64,000 bases of DNA from Coniella vitis. Its lineage: Eukaryota > Ascomycota > Sordariomycetes > Diaporthales > Schizoparmaceae. The stretch is from positions 1,984,001 to 2,048,000 of the forward strand of contig WUJK01000004.1 of assembly GCA_011317545.1 (NCBI GenBank), read 5' to 3'. The notes below the pieces were generated by a model. It saw nothing but the letters and a program-made list of their open reading frames with translations. It searched no databases and had not been told where the DNA came from. Positions 12,024-21,628 of the stretch are shown here, piece after piece (the first letter of the stretch is position 1; every line of letters begins with the position of its first letter). Both the position numbers and the translations under genes were made by a program.

Positions 12024-14055
12024 ATGACCTCTCTCGGCCCCTCCAGGCGAGCGATCCTCCAGAATGGACGAAGCAGCCTCAGCCACGCTCGGCGGCTCTC
12101 ATTCTATGCGCCCTCTCTTTCCACGGCAACAATCAAAACACCTCCAAGACAACATCCAGCAAGCAAGAGACACAGCATAACGCAATCAGCTCACACAATT
12201 GCCTCCAGCCGCGCAATCGCAACCTTCACTCCTCCGCACCAAGCCCAAGCCGTCTCCACCATCCAGACTGTCATCGACCCCTCCAGCGATGAGTTCAAAG
12301 AGAATCTCCGCGCTATGGACGAGATCATAGGCCGTCTGACGGACCTGACAAGCACTGCGGTCCTGGGCGGTCCCCAAAAGGCAAGAGACCTCAGCATCTC
12401 TCGGGGCAAGATGCTGCCTCGCGACCGCATCACCGCCCTCATCGACCCAGGCACGACCTTTTTGGAATTGAGCCCTCTAGCTGGGCATGAGCTGTACCCA
12501 GAGGCTGAGGTGCCGGCTGGTGGCATCATCACGGGCGTCGGTGTGGTCGAGGGTGTTAGTTGTGTTATTGTCGCCAACGACAGCACCGTCAAGGGCGGAA
12601 CGTATTATCCGATTACAGTCAAGAAGCACTTGCGCGCGCAGGCCGTTGCACAAGAAAACAACTTGCCGTAGGTGGTGGTCCTTGATTCTTATTGAACTCA
12701 TCTATGAGTCCTTGCGAAGATGACAAACAGCAGCTGACCATCCTCGCTATCACCGCTAGGTGCATCTATCTCGTCGACTCAGGTGGCGCCAACCTCCCCC
12801 ACCAAGCCGATGTCTTTCCCGACCGAGACCACTTTGGCCGCATATTCTACAATCAAGCCCGCATGTCGTCAGCCGGCATCCCGCAAATATCCGTCGTCAT
12901 GGGTCCTTGCACCGCGGGTGGCGCGTACGTGCCTGCCATGTCCGACGAGAGCATCATTGTCGCTGAGCAAGGCCACATCTTCCTCGCCGGACCGCCGCTT
13001 GTCAAGGCAGCCACGGGCGAGTCCGTCAGCGCAGAAGACCTTGGCGGCGGCAAGATGCACAGTAGTGTGTCGGGTGTAACGGACTATCTGGCTGTTGATG
13101 ATGCGCACGCTCTTGTACTGGCCAGGCGGTGTGTGAGTAACCTCAACTGGCCATCACCGTCGGCAATAGCGCCAGTACCAGCTTCCACAGCAGCAGCAGC
13201 AGAACAGCCTTTGTTTGAGGAACCCCTCTACCCACCGTCTGAACTTCTCGGCATCGCCTCCCCCAACCTCCGCAAGCCGCTGCCCATCCACGAAGTCATT
13301 GCCCGTATTGTCGACGGCTCTCGCTTTTCCGAGTTCAAGCGCGACTACGGTACCACGCTCGTCACAGGCTTTGCCCACATATACGGCCAACAAGTCGGCA
13401 TCGTCGCCAACAACGGAATCCTGTTTTCGGCATCTGCTCTGAAGGGGGCCCACTTCATCCAACTGTGCAGCCAACGCGGGATCCCACTGGTATTTTTGCA
13501 AAACATCAGCGGGTTCATGGTGGGCACCGACGCAGAGCGCGAAGGAATCGCCAAGAACGGCGCCAAGCTGGTCACTGCCGTGGCGTGCGCAGATGTCCCC
13601 AAGTTCACGGTCGTGGTGGGTGGGAGCTACGGCGCCGGGAATTACGGCATGTGTGGACGGGCGTATTCACCGCGCTTCTTGTGGATGTGGCCCAACGCGA
13701 GGGTGGGCGTGATGGGTGGGGAGCAGTTGGCTGCTGTGATGGAGACTGTGGGCAAGAAGGTGGACGAGGGGTTGAAGGAGAGGATTGAGAAGGAGAGTGA
13801 TGCTGTGTTTTCCAGTGCGAGGCTATGGGTGAGTTGCGTGTTCCTTTTCTTTTGTTGGTCTTTGTTCTTTTGCTGTTGCGTTGATGAGATTGAGTGGCTG
13901 ACTGATTTACTAATTGTCATACATGTTTTCAGGACGACGGCATCATTCCACCTCAACACACGCGCCGATATCTCGGTCTCGGTCTCAAGGCTGCCACTTC
14001 GGGCCGGAATGCAATCAAACCGGGTGCCACCAAGTTTGGTGTGTTTAGAATGTGA
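12024..14055 (+). CDS. mccB: 3-methylcrotonyl-CoA carboxylase beta subunit, mitochondrial
   Basis: Exons 12024-12667, 12760-13828 and 13933-14055 give 611 residues. The first join reads NLPCIYLVDSGGANLP and the last reads ARLWDDGIIPPQHTRRYLG, both hallmark carboxyltransferase stretches. The start at 12024 (context ACCATGA) is the first ATG in frame and opens a Ser/Arg-rich presequence of about 75 residues. Other family motifs are VMGPCTAGGAYVPAMSDE, GPPLVKAATGE, NISGFMVG and GGSYGAGNYGM. The protein carboxylates 3-methylcrotonyl-CoA to 3-methylglutaconyl-CoA in the mitochondrion, together with a biotin-carrying alpha subunit. No alpha-subunit gene is present in the window. A Pro/Ala-rich insert (about residues 365-385) separates the two half-domains. 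The symbol follows Aspergillus use. Confidence 0.95.
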
Positions 14056-14545
14056 ATAGTTATACTGCTAGCAAAAGCAACTTCCAGTAAAATTCTGTCC
14101 GGTTCTTCATCTGTTGTAGTCAAGACAAGAAGGAGGCCATGACACACATTCTCTGACTAGGTCAGTGAGAGGTACGCGCTCGCGTTTTTGACAAAGGCCG
14201 GTTGAAGTACATGGCTGGTTATGGTGCTAGGTTCGGCAGTCAGTCCCACTACGTGACTGAACGTGATTTTACAATCAGATAGAGGCTATAACTACCTAGG
14301 AGATACAGAATTAAGAGTCCTTGCGTACCTCCGCACGCTCCAAGGCTTTGACACTTTCGCAACTGTTTCGACAACTCATCTCCCATAGGACATGACATGG
14401 AAACTGACGAAAGAAAGAAAGAAAGAAAAGGCCACCGAAACACAGACACCTCATTTCCCAAGCGAACCAAGCATTACAGTCAGCAAAACAAGACGGCCAG
14501 CCTCTCTCGATACAAGAGCTCACTACCCATCCTCGGCACAAGATA
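14056..14545. other. Intergenic region
   Basis: Between two genes on the same strand; it should hold the mccB 3' UTR and the next promoter. A short GAAA repeat occurs near 14410-14430. I see nothing else. Confidence 0.6.
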
Positions 14546-16324
14546 ATGTGCCACTACCACTGGGACAAATACACATGCCCCTTTTGCCAACAATCCACCC
14601 CCTCCTCTGCCACCATCCGCCAAAACTCTGACATTTGTCGCTACGCCAAACGGCGCAGCGGGCGCCACCGCCATGGCCACGGCCACCATCACCGCCAACC
14701 CCAGGCCTGCCGCACGCTGCGCGCAGGCGGCACGCGGGAAGAAGCGCGCCGCGTCACGTACAAGTCCACCCCAGACCGTACCGTTGTGCTCACGAGCGGC
14801 AAGCCCTGCGGAAGCGCCCGGTGCAAGGAACTCGTCCAGCAGGCGCAATGGCGGGAGATGGTGCGGGCGTGGTGGGCCGGGCAGGCCAGGAGGGAAGGGA
14901 GGACTGGGGTGGAGCGGTGGAGGGAGGATGTGGCGGTTCAAGAGGCGGTGCGTGCGTGGAAAGAAGCCAAGGCAGAGAGGCGGCGCGAGGCGCGGATGGA
15001 GAGGTGGAGGATGGGGTGCGAGACGATCAGAGAAGAGGAGACGCTCGGGGAGGAGGGAGGACGTCTTGGTGCTGGTGGAGGTGCCGGTGAAGGCGATCAG
15101 TATCGGCAAGACAGCAGCAGCAACAGCAGCAGTAGTAGCCACCAGCAAGGCCAAAGACCTGGAGCGAACACCACAAGTGCCTCTCATGTAGCGAACGGCA
15201 CTCATACGCCTCTACAAGCACCAAGACGAGCGCCCAGCGCTTGTTCCTCCAGTTCATCGAGAGTCCACACGATCCCCAGCAACGGCTCGGGAGTTTCTGC
15301 GTCGAGACCACCAGTGCGATCACCATCAGTAGCATCGTCACTTGCAACCAGCAGCGGCTACAGCAGCTATCATCGAAGCGCCACCGATTCTGTCTTTTCA
15401 AAGGCCTCAACCGCAGCAGCAGCATCATCGTCAGGCTCATCCACAGCTACTCACGCAACGAGCCGTACGCGCGGCTCCAATCCTCGCTCTGACTCTGCGG
15501 TGGGTGGCGCTCGCAGTGGTCGCACTTGGCCGAACTCATCCTCCTCGTCTTCTCGCTCTTCCGTTGCCTCCTCTGCCACCAGGTCAAACCAATCGACCAG
15601 CAAAGCTTTGGTTCTGTGGTCCAGAGGGCAAACACGGGCAGCTGAAGCCCCAGTCTCGATGCCAACCCTGACTCCCACTTCCTCCTCCACCTCAAAAGGA
15701 ATACCACTGACAAGTCAAGCCCTTGTCCTCTACGGCAAAAGACATAGTCCGCCAGGCTCAGTGGCAACCTCTGCCGCAGCCACACTCGCAACTACACCTA
15801 CAGTTTTATCTTCAGCCTCAGCTTCACAGACCCCACAAACACCCCCGCCATCCAGCAGAACAGCCGACGCATCTCTCCGCCGTCGACCAGCACCATCCGC
15901 CCATATAGACACCTCCAGCACGGCCACCAGTCTCCGCGTCCATCCTCCTCAATCTATCTCCTCCTCTGTCGTCTCTGTCTCTTCACGCGTCTCCTCAAAT
16001 TCAGGCGGAAACTACCCCGACTACTCAAATCACCAACGGCGGTACGCCGGGAGTACGAAGAGTGCAGCAAGCTACCCAAGTGTGAGCCCCATGTCGAGCG
16101 AGGCAGAAAGCGGAAGACCACGACGACGACGACAACAGCGGCGGCGGTATGGTGCGAGCAGTGTTTCGGCCGGATCACAGGACGCAAGGAGTTTTCGAAG
16201 CGTGAGTCCCATGTCGAGTATTTCGAATCGGCCAGAGAGGGGCTCGGGGAAGGCGATGGGCTTGGGTATAGTGAATCCGCTGCGGCGGTTGTTGGGATTG
16301 CGCGGCAAGGCGGAGACACAGTAA
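14546..16324 (+). CDS. Hypothetical Ser-rich protein with N-terminal Cys/His motif
   Basis: An intact single-exon frame of 592 codons starts at the ATG at 14546. I do not recognise a family. The N-terminus, CHYHWDKYTCPFC, has closely spaced Cys/His residues that could bind zinc. A second pair occurs in KPCGSARCKEL, about residue 90. Residues 100-165 are Arg/Glu/Trp-rich and probably helical. The remaining 420 residues are low-complexity Ser/Thr/Pro with a basic patch of consecutive Arg. Two similar segments, YPSVSPMSSEAESGR and FRSVSPMSSISNRPERG, repeat near the C-terminus. The last 20 residues (NPLRRLLGLRGK) may form a short basic helix. Length without stops supports a real gene, but Ser/Arg bias can also keep chance frames open. 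Confidence 0.55.
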   Translation: MCHYHWDKYTCPFCQQSTPSSATIRQNSDICRYAKRRSGRHRHGHGHHHRQPQACRTLRAGGTREEARRVTYKSTPDRTVVLTSGKPCGSARCKELVQQAQWREMVRAWWAGQARREGRTGVERWREDVAVQEAVRAWKEAKAERRREARMERWRMGCETIREEETLGEEGGRLGAGGGAGEGDQYRQDSSSNSSSSSHQQGQRPGANTTSASHVANGTHTPLQAPRRAPSACSSSSSRVHTIPSNGSGVSASRPPVRSPSVASSLATSSGYSSYHRSATDSVFSKASTAAAASSSGSSTATHATSRTRGSNPRSDSAVGGARSGRTWPNSSSSSSRSSVASSATRSNQSTSKALVLWSRGQTRAAEAPVSMPTLTPTSSSTSKGIPLTSQALVLYGKRHSPPGSVATSAAATLATTPTVLSSASASQTPQTPPPSSRTADASLRRRPAPSAHIDTSSTATSLRVHPPQSISSSVVSVSSRVSSNSGGNYPDYSNHQRRYAGSTKSAASYPSVSPMSSEAESGRPRRRRQQRRRYGASSVSAGSQDARSFRSVSPMSSISNRPERGSGKAMGLGIVNPLRRLLGLRGKAETQ

Positions 16325-17095
16325 GAAGCGAGACAAACAAATCAAAGAAGAAGGACAAGAAGAGGTTGGCGGGAGAGGACAAAAGACGGCATATTGCACG
16401 CTTTGGTTATATCGGTGAGACTCTGGGGACTGGAGATTCTGTGTTGGTGGTCCATGCCCAAATGCATCTGGTAAACCACCAAATGATGATCGTTTCTGTA
16501 GCAGATAGCCCATCAATCACAAGTCTCTACTGCCGTATACCATGGTAGGCAGCGGGCCGTGGTGTACTTACCTTGGTAGACTTCATGCTTGCTCAACATA
16601 TATTAAAGAGAACGTCACTGACATCCACAGGTCTTTTTATATTCGCATCAATTACCGCTGATTGGCACTTGAGATCATTCAAGTCACCGACAAGAGAAGG
16701 CAAAGTCAACTTTACTGTTTGAGTGACCACATCACGGCGTCATATTGAAACAAATTGCAACCAAAGATTCGATTGTACTACCACTACCAACTACCCAGCA
16801 ACCATCAAGCCATTGTCCAAGCCCAAGCCCAAGCCCAAGTCCAAACATCAAGTCCAGAACATGTGTGACCTGTCCAGATGTTAGCATTGATGATCAAATA
16901 AAAAAGATGATTGATACTGAGTAAACCCCTGATCCATTTGAAATGGAACAGGTTTCCCACCCACCCAGGCTCGTTCCAAGTGGTAGTGCAGCCTTGACCC
17001 TACCCGGTCCAAGCAGGCAGGTTAACTGCAAGCTTGGAACGGCAACCCTTGTCAAGACAAAGGCAGCACATTATATGGGGTGGATTGTTGTTTAT

Positions 17096-17146
17096 AGACG
17101 CCTCCCGGCGTCTGCTGAAGAGTATCCGCGCAAACGAGTTTGCGCG
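17096..17146. repeat. Two adjacent inverted repeats
   Basis: The first hairpin pairs AGACGCC with GGCGTCT across a 4-base loop (17096-17113). The second pairs CGCGCAAAC with GTTTGCGCG across 2 bases (17127-17146). Both arms match perfectly. Confidence 0.8.
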
Positions 17147-17340
17147 CGCTCACTTGCAATCGGGGCAGAGTGAGTCTTTGATCCGCCGATTGGCTCCCGA
17201 GCGCCAAAACCAACCCAAGACCGGTCGGTCGTAGCGATCTTGAGGTGGTGCGGGGTTCGAGTCTGACTGGTCGGTCGCGCAGTCAGAAAATGTTGTTGAT
17301 TGGTGTTGATTGTTGTTGATATTGAAATTGAAAAAATCAG

Positions 17341-17672
17341 CTCGACAGGTTCTTCCGTGTGGGTATTCGGTACCCACTGACCGGAACGGCCGCGCGGTCT
17401 GAACCTGGAGTTGGCTTTGTTGATGTTGTTGATGTTGATGTTGTTGTTGATGTTGAAAAAAAAAGTCGTCTCAACAGGTTCTTCCGTATGGGTATTCGGT
17501 ACCCATTGACCGGAACAGCCGCACGGTCTGAACCTGGAGTTGACTTTGTTGATGTTGTTGATGTTGAAAAAAAAAAAAAGTCGTCTCAACAGGTCCTTCC
17601 GTATGGGTATTCGGTACCCATTGACCGGAACGGTCGCGCGGTCTGAACCTGGAGTTGACCTTGTTGAACAAG
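17341..17672. repeat. Tandem repeat, three copies, each with a conserved hairpin
   Basis: Copies start at 17341, 17470 and 17585; the third is about 88 bp and truncated. Each copy has CTC(A/G)ACAGG, a hairpin, CGGTCTGAACCTGGAGTTG, a variable GTTGAT-rich stretch and an A tract. The hairpin arms are 7 bp around a TTCGG loop at 17359-17377, 17488-17506 and 17603-17621, with an outer TTCCG/CGGAA pairing. The GTTGAT/A-tract end of a decayed earlier copy lies at about 17290-17336. No coding role is apparent. Confidence 0.9.
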
Positions 17673-17949
17673 AATGGAAGGAGGAGAAAAGGACTTCGGT
17701 CAGTCGGGGCTTCCGAATTCCAAAATGTGGAGGCAACTACTTATATCTGGAGGGTCCAAAGCTCGGACCACCTGCTCACACGATTGGCCGCCTTTTAAGT
17801 GGGGCAAGCAGGGGTGGGGCGGAATTAAGTCACTATGTACCCCACCCCCCCTCCCCCGTGCTTGAGAATTACTTGCTCTCTCCCTGAGCTCTTCTCTTTC
17901 GAACTTGTGGGAACACAATCAATCAAAACCATCATTGTCTTTTTTTTTT

Positions 17950-17972
17950 GGGTGGGGGTGGGGGTGGGGGGG
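17950..17972 (+). other. G-quadruplex motif
   Basis: Four G tracts of 3, 5, 5 and 7 bases are separated by single T residues and preceded by a T run. One-base loops are the most stable parallel quadruplex type. Confidence 0.8.
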
Positions 17973-18465
17973 TTCCGTCTCCTTACTCTTTTCCTTTCCA
18001 AAGTCTCGAAGCACTAACCCTTGCGTTTTGGTTTCAGGGGACCTCGGAATGAACCGAACTCCGTCTGTTCCCCACGCACAAACTTCCAACTGTCACCTCT
18101 CAATATCCCCCGCACGTTTGTGTTGGTTACATGGATCAATGCTCCGCACTTTTAGAATTGGAGATATTAGTCCCAAGTGAGGGGTCTGGTAAGGATCCGA
18201 TAGGCTCCTTTTGGAGAGGGGGGGGGGAAGCGGGTAAGAATAGAAAACCCAGGTACGCATGTTCCTATTGTACTTCGGCACGGTCCATGTACATGCATGA
18301 TGAGTTGAGTGCAGCCTTTCTCGAGCACTAGATGACTATAAAATCAATAGCTTCTGCTTCCTTGCCAAAAGTGTCGTGTAGTTTGCCACAATTCGGTGTT
18401 CATAGCCTCATGAAATATGACGAGCGGAGAAGTGGGCCTGTGCAGTAGGCAATAACAACGAGACT

Positions 18466-18516
18466 GAGGAGGAGGAGGAGGAGGAGGAGGAGGAGGAGGA
18501 GGAGGAGGAGGAGGAG
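18466..18516. repeat. (GGA)n microsatellite
   Basis: About 17 consecutive GGA units. It lies outside any supported gene. Confidence 0.9.
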
Positions 18517-19696
18517 AACAAAATGCTTCGGCCGCGGGCGTACAGTACCCGCTTGCGCTGTGTAACCTCCAAGGTTGTCTTTATCAGTCATTCGGCCTGA
18601 GGGTAATTGGTTTTCCGGCGAACAGAGGAAATGGGCTGGCAGGAAAGATTTCAGGACTGCTTTTCAAACATAGCTGATAAATGTATGGGGATTAAACTTG
18701 ACCCACAATGTGCTATGTCGTGAGAAGAGAATGTTCGAATTACCTGAGAATCTGAGATAGCATAGTATTGGCCTCGCTCCATCATCAAACATGTCACAAT
18801 GGATACTGGTATCATAATGTCGCAAGATTCGAGCCAAAAGAGCATAACAATAACATTTAATGCATTGTCCCCGCTGCCAGCTCCCAAAAAGCCCAGGCCC
18901 GAACAAAGTTTTGTTCCCAAATATATCCTCCGGGTCTTTATTCCTCTTTCAATTACACGGACATCATCTCATGATTTCATCCTTGTTTGATCAATCTCAC
19001 TTTCTGGGATTAAGATTAAAACACACACCCACACCCAAAAGGCCGCAAGGTGTGTCGAGATATCATATACACGAGAGGAGTAGACCGTCCGTCCACACCA
19101 GGCTGATGAAAAAGAAGAAACGCAAGGCTCTCCATCTTCAACCTGACGTCCTCATATCTAAAAACTGCCGGCTCTTGGGTAGCTCATCGTTTCCCCCAGA
19201 TACCAAGATCACCTACTTTTTACAGCCATCATCAATGTGTAGAAATTGGGAAACAATACTCGCTTGATCAATTCCAATTACTGTTATGAGAGGGGGAAAA
19301 AAAAAAAGAAGAAGAAACAAAAACAAAAGGCTGGAGATGATGTCAAGCCTGTGGAGGCCCTCTGTAAGATTTGGTTTGGTGTAGGCTCGAGAAATCTGTT
19401 GGCGCGCTCTTATTCCAACGCCGGTCCTGTCTCCCTGTCGCCTCTACAAATAGAGCGCGTAGGGGTATAACATTGTCTTGATCTAAGCCGTTGCACTATT
19501 TCCGTGTAACTGAATCTTCCAAGTACCGTGATGCTGTGTCATGCATGCCATTAAGTGTAGAATGAGAGGGGAAAAAGTAATAATAATGCAAAGCAGTGCA
19601 AAGACGACGATATGCCAATCGCTCAAATGAAAAACGGTTTCCATTCGCGGCAATCGCTGCTCCTGCTGCCATTTCGCTTCAAAGAATTCGACAGTA

Positions 19697-19746
19697 TTAA
19701 TGCGGTCTCTTGCTACCACCGCCCTTTCCATCACCGTGATAGTGGC

Positions 19747-19779
<33 letters not shown>

Positions 19780-21628
19780 GGCTGCTGCTGCTGCTGCTAG
19801 TTTTGTGTTTGTCACCGACCCGAGCCTTGTCCCGTTCCAAAAGCAGTGTCAATTGCGACTTTGATCTTCCAAGCGGCGGAGCCGGAGAGGAGCTTGGCTG
19901 TGTGGGCGCAAAGCGAGAGTCGAGAACCGACGACCTTCGAATGTCGGGCTCATCGGCGCCCAAAGGAGGCAGATCGTTATCCGCAGGCCTTGCCTTGGGC
20001 GTTTCAAAGTCGAACCCTCCGGTTACCGCAAACTTTGACATGCCGACCACACTTGGCGATTTGAATGTAGCCGCCGAAACAGGACCTGTGCTCATACGCT
20101 TCGCTTCTTGTGATTTCGATCGCACCATGGCCGGCGTTGCAGCTGATTGTATACTCGACGACCTTGCTTTTCCGTTTCCCACCCGCGGCTGGGTTGGGAT
20201 ATTGTCTGTATTTTCGTGTTTGAGATCATGATCTTCGGTGCCAATGTTCGCTTGCGATGCTTTGCGGCCCGTTGCGCCGTCATATATACCCAGAGGGTCT
20301 TGCGGGGCTGCCGACGTTACATTCGATGTACTTGGTGATTGCTCGTCAGATATTAGCAACTCGTCTTCTGGAGATGTCTCGCTCCTCTCGTGCTGTAGAG
20401 GGCTTCTGTGTCTATTATTCTCTCCTCGAGCAAGGGGTGATGATGTTATCCTTGCCACATTCATCACGTTTCGAGCACGTGGCTGCTGGGAGCCTTTGGT
20501 CGTACCCTGCTTCATCACGTTGACGTTGGCAACTCGCTTACCCAGTTTCTTAGCTGAAGCTGGTGGTACCTCAAGTTGCCCCGATGAGCCGGAGCCCGCT
20601 TGTCTCCGTAAAAGTATTTCTTCCTGGGGCGACGCCACCAGAGTTCCATATAACGAAGTTTGTCTTGACGTGCTGCCTTCTCGTGAGTTCGTTTCGGATA
20701 TTGTCGATCCCGTAGAGGACTGCGAGCTTTCACGCCGTGGCAGTACAGGCCGTCGCTTGAGAGCTGTACTTGATGCGATGAATTTCTTGCCCGATGAAGG
20801 CTTTCTGTCCAACTTGGATGGAGAGCTTGTCCTCGGCGCTGGACGTGCAGAGACAGGTCTTTTCCCAATATTGTCAGATTGCTGGCTGGCCCCGCTCACA
20901 CTTTGCTGTGAGCCGCTACTGTGTTGCACAGCTTCATCTTCAGAGTCGGGAACATCGACGAAACGCGCCGTTGGTCTTGGCCCCGATGTCGAAGGTCCTC
21001 TAGGCTTCTTCAAGATGGGGTGAGCCGGCGCTGGTCTGGATGAGGAAGGAGTTAGGCTCTGTGATGGCGCTTTGGACGAAGAAGCTTCCTCCTCGACTTG
21101 TGGATCACTATAAGTGTAACCAGACGGCACTTGGGGTCGGTCTGGTTCGTGCAAGCTCTGGGTCTGGGAGATCTGGGTTAAAGCATTAGTTGGGGACAAG
21201 GCTGCCATCGAGAATGCTTGTGAGGCTCACCGAAGCCAAGTCGAAGGGCCATTGAGGGGTCTTGAGAGGCACAGAGGTTGGACCTGACGCAATCTGTTGC
21301 CATAATCTTGCTAGTGTTTTGCCGCTCAAGTGTCTGCGGTCACTTCCCCAGACATGCCACCAGAAGTTCTCTAGGCGATATGCCGTTGGGTCGCATGACT
21401 TTTTGCTCATGGAAGTATAGGCTGTTGTTCAACGCATTAGCACCTGTGATAGAATCTGATTGTTGTGCACAAAGGGGCTTCTGAGTCGTGCATACTGTAC
21501 CAATGGCGCCGCACATCTTCGAGTGGGACAATAGGCAGTTTAGCTACCTCTGCATAGATTGCTGGTGAGTCAAAGAGCAGACCAGGCGGCAGCATCATGG
21601 CCAAAGCCTCGGCAAGACTATCGGCCAT
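19697..21628 (-). CDS. AreA/Mks1-type N-terminal domain (DUF1752) protein
   Basis: Exons 21628-21496, 21421-21231 and 21172-19697 give 599 residues. The first join forms DVRRHWYTYTSMSKK, leading into DPTAYRLENFWWHVWGSDRRHLSG. The core RLENFWWHVWGS then LSGKTLARLWQQI resembles the short domain shared by fungal GATA nitrogen regulators (AreA, Gat1) and yeast Mks1. No GATA zinc finger follows, so it is not AreA itself; an Mks1-like regulator in nitrogen or TOR signalling is possible but unproven. The rest is disordered and Ser/Pro-rich, with PILKKPRG and RFVDVPDSEDE. A late SMSKFAVTGGFDFETP segment is followed by a tract of about ten Asn encoded by a GTT microsatellite. A long promoter region lies upstream. 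Confidence 0.75.

Larger units (their letters stand above)
16325..19696. other. Long convergent intergenic region rich in hairpins and repeats
   Basis: This 3.4-kb region lies between two converging genes, and no protein gene is convincing. It contains (AAGCCC)n near 16815-16840, two adjacent hairpins (17096-17146), a hairpin-bearing tandem array (17341-17672), a G-quadruplex motif (17950-17972) and a GGA microsatellite (18466-18516). The density of structure is far above that of the neighbouring gaps. Confidence 0.6.

Noticed and set aside
17240..17280. tRNA suggested by GGTTCGAGTC near 17251
   Set aside because: The flanking bases do not form a T stem, and no A box or acceptor stem is found at the right distance.
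17341..17736. Repetitive protein encoded by the tandem array
   Set aside because: Frames exist on both strands but depend on repeat length and A-tract length; the conserved feature is the hairpin, not a reading frame.
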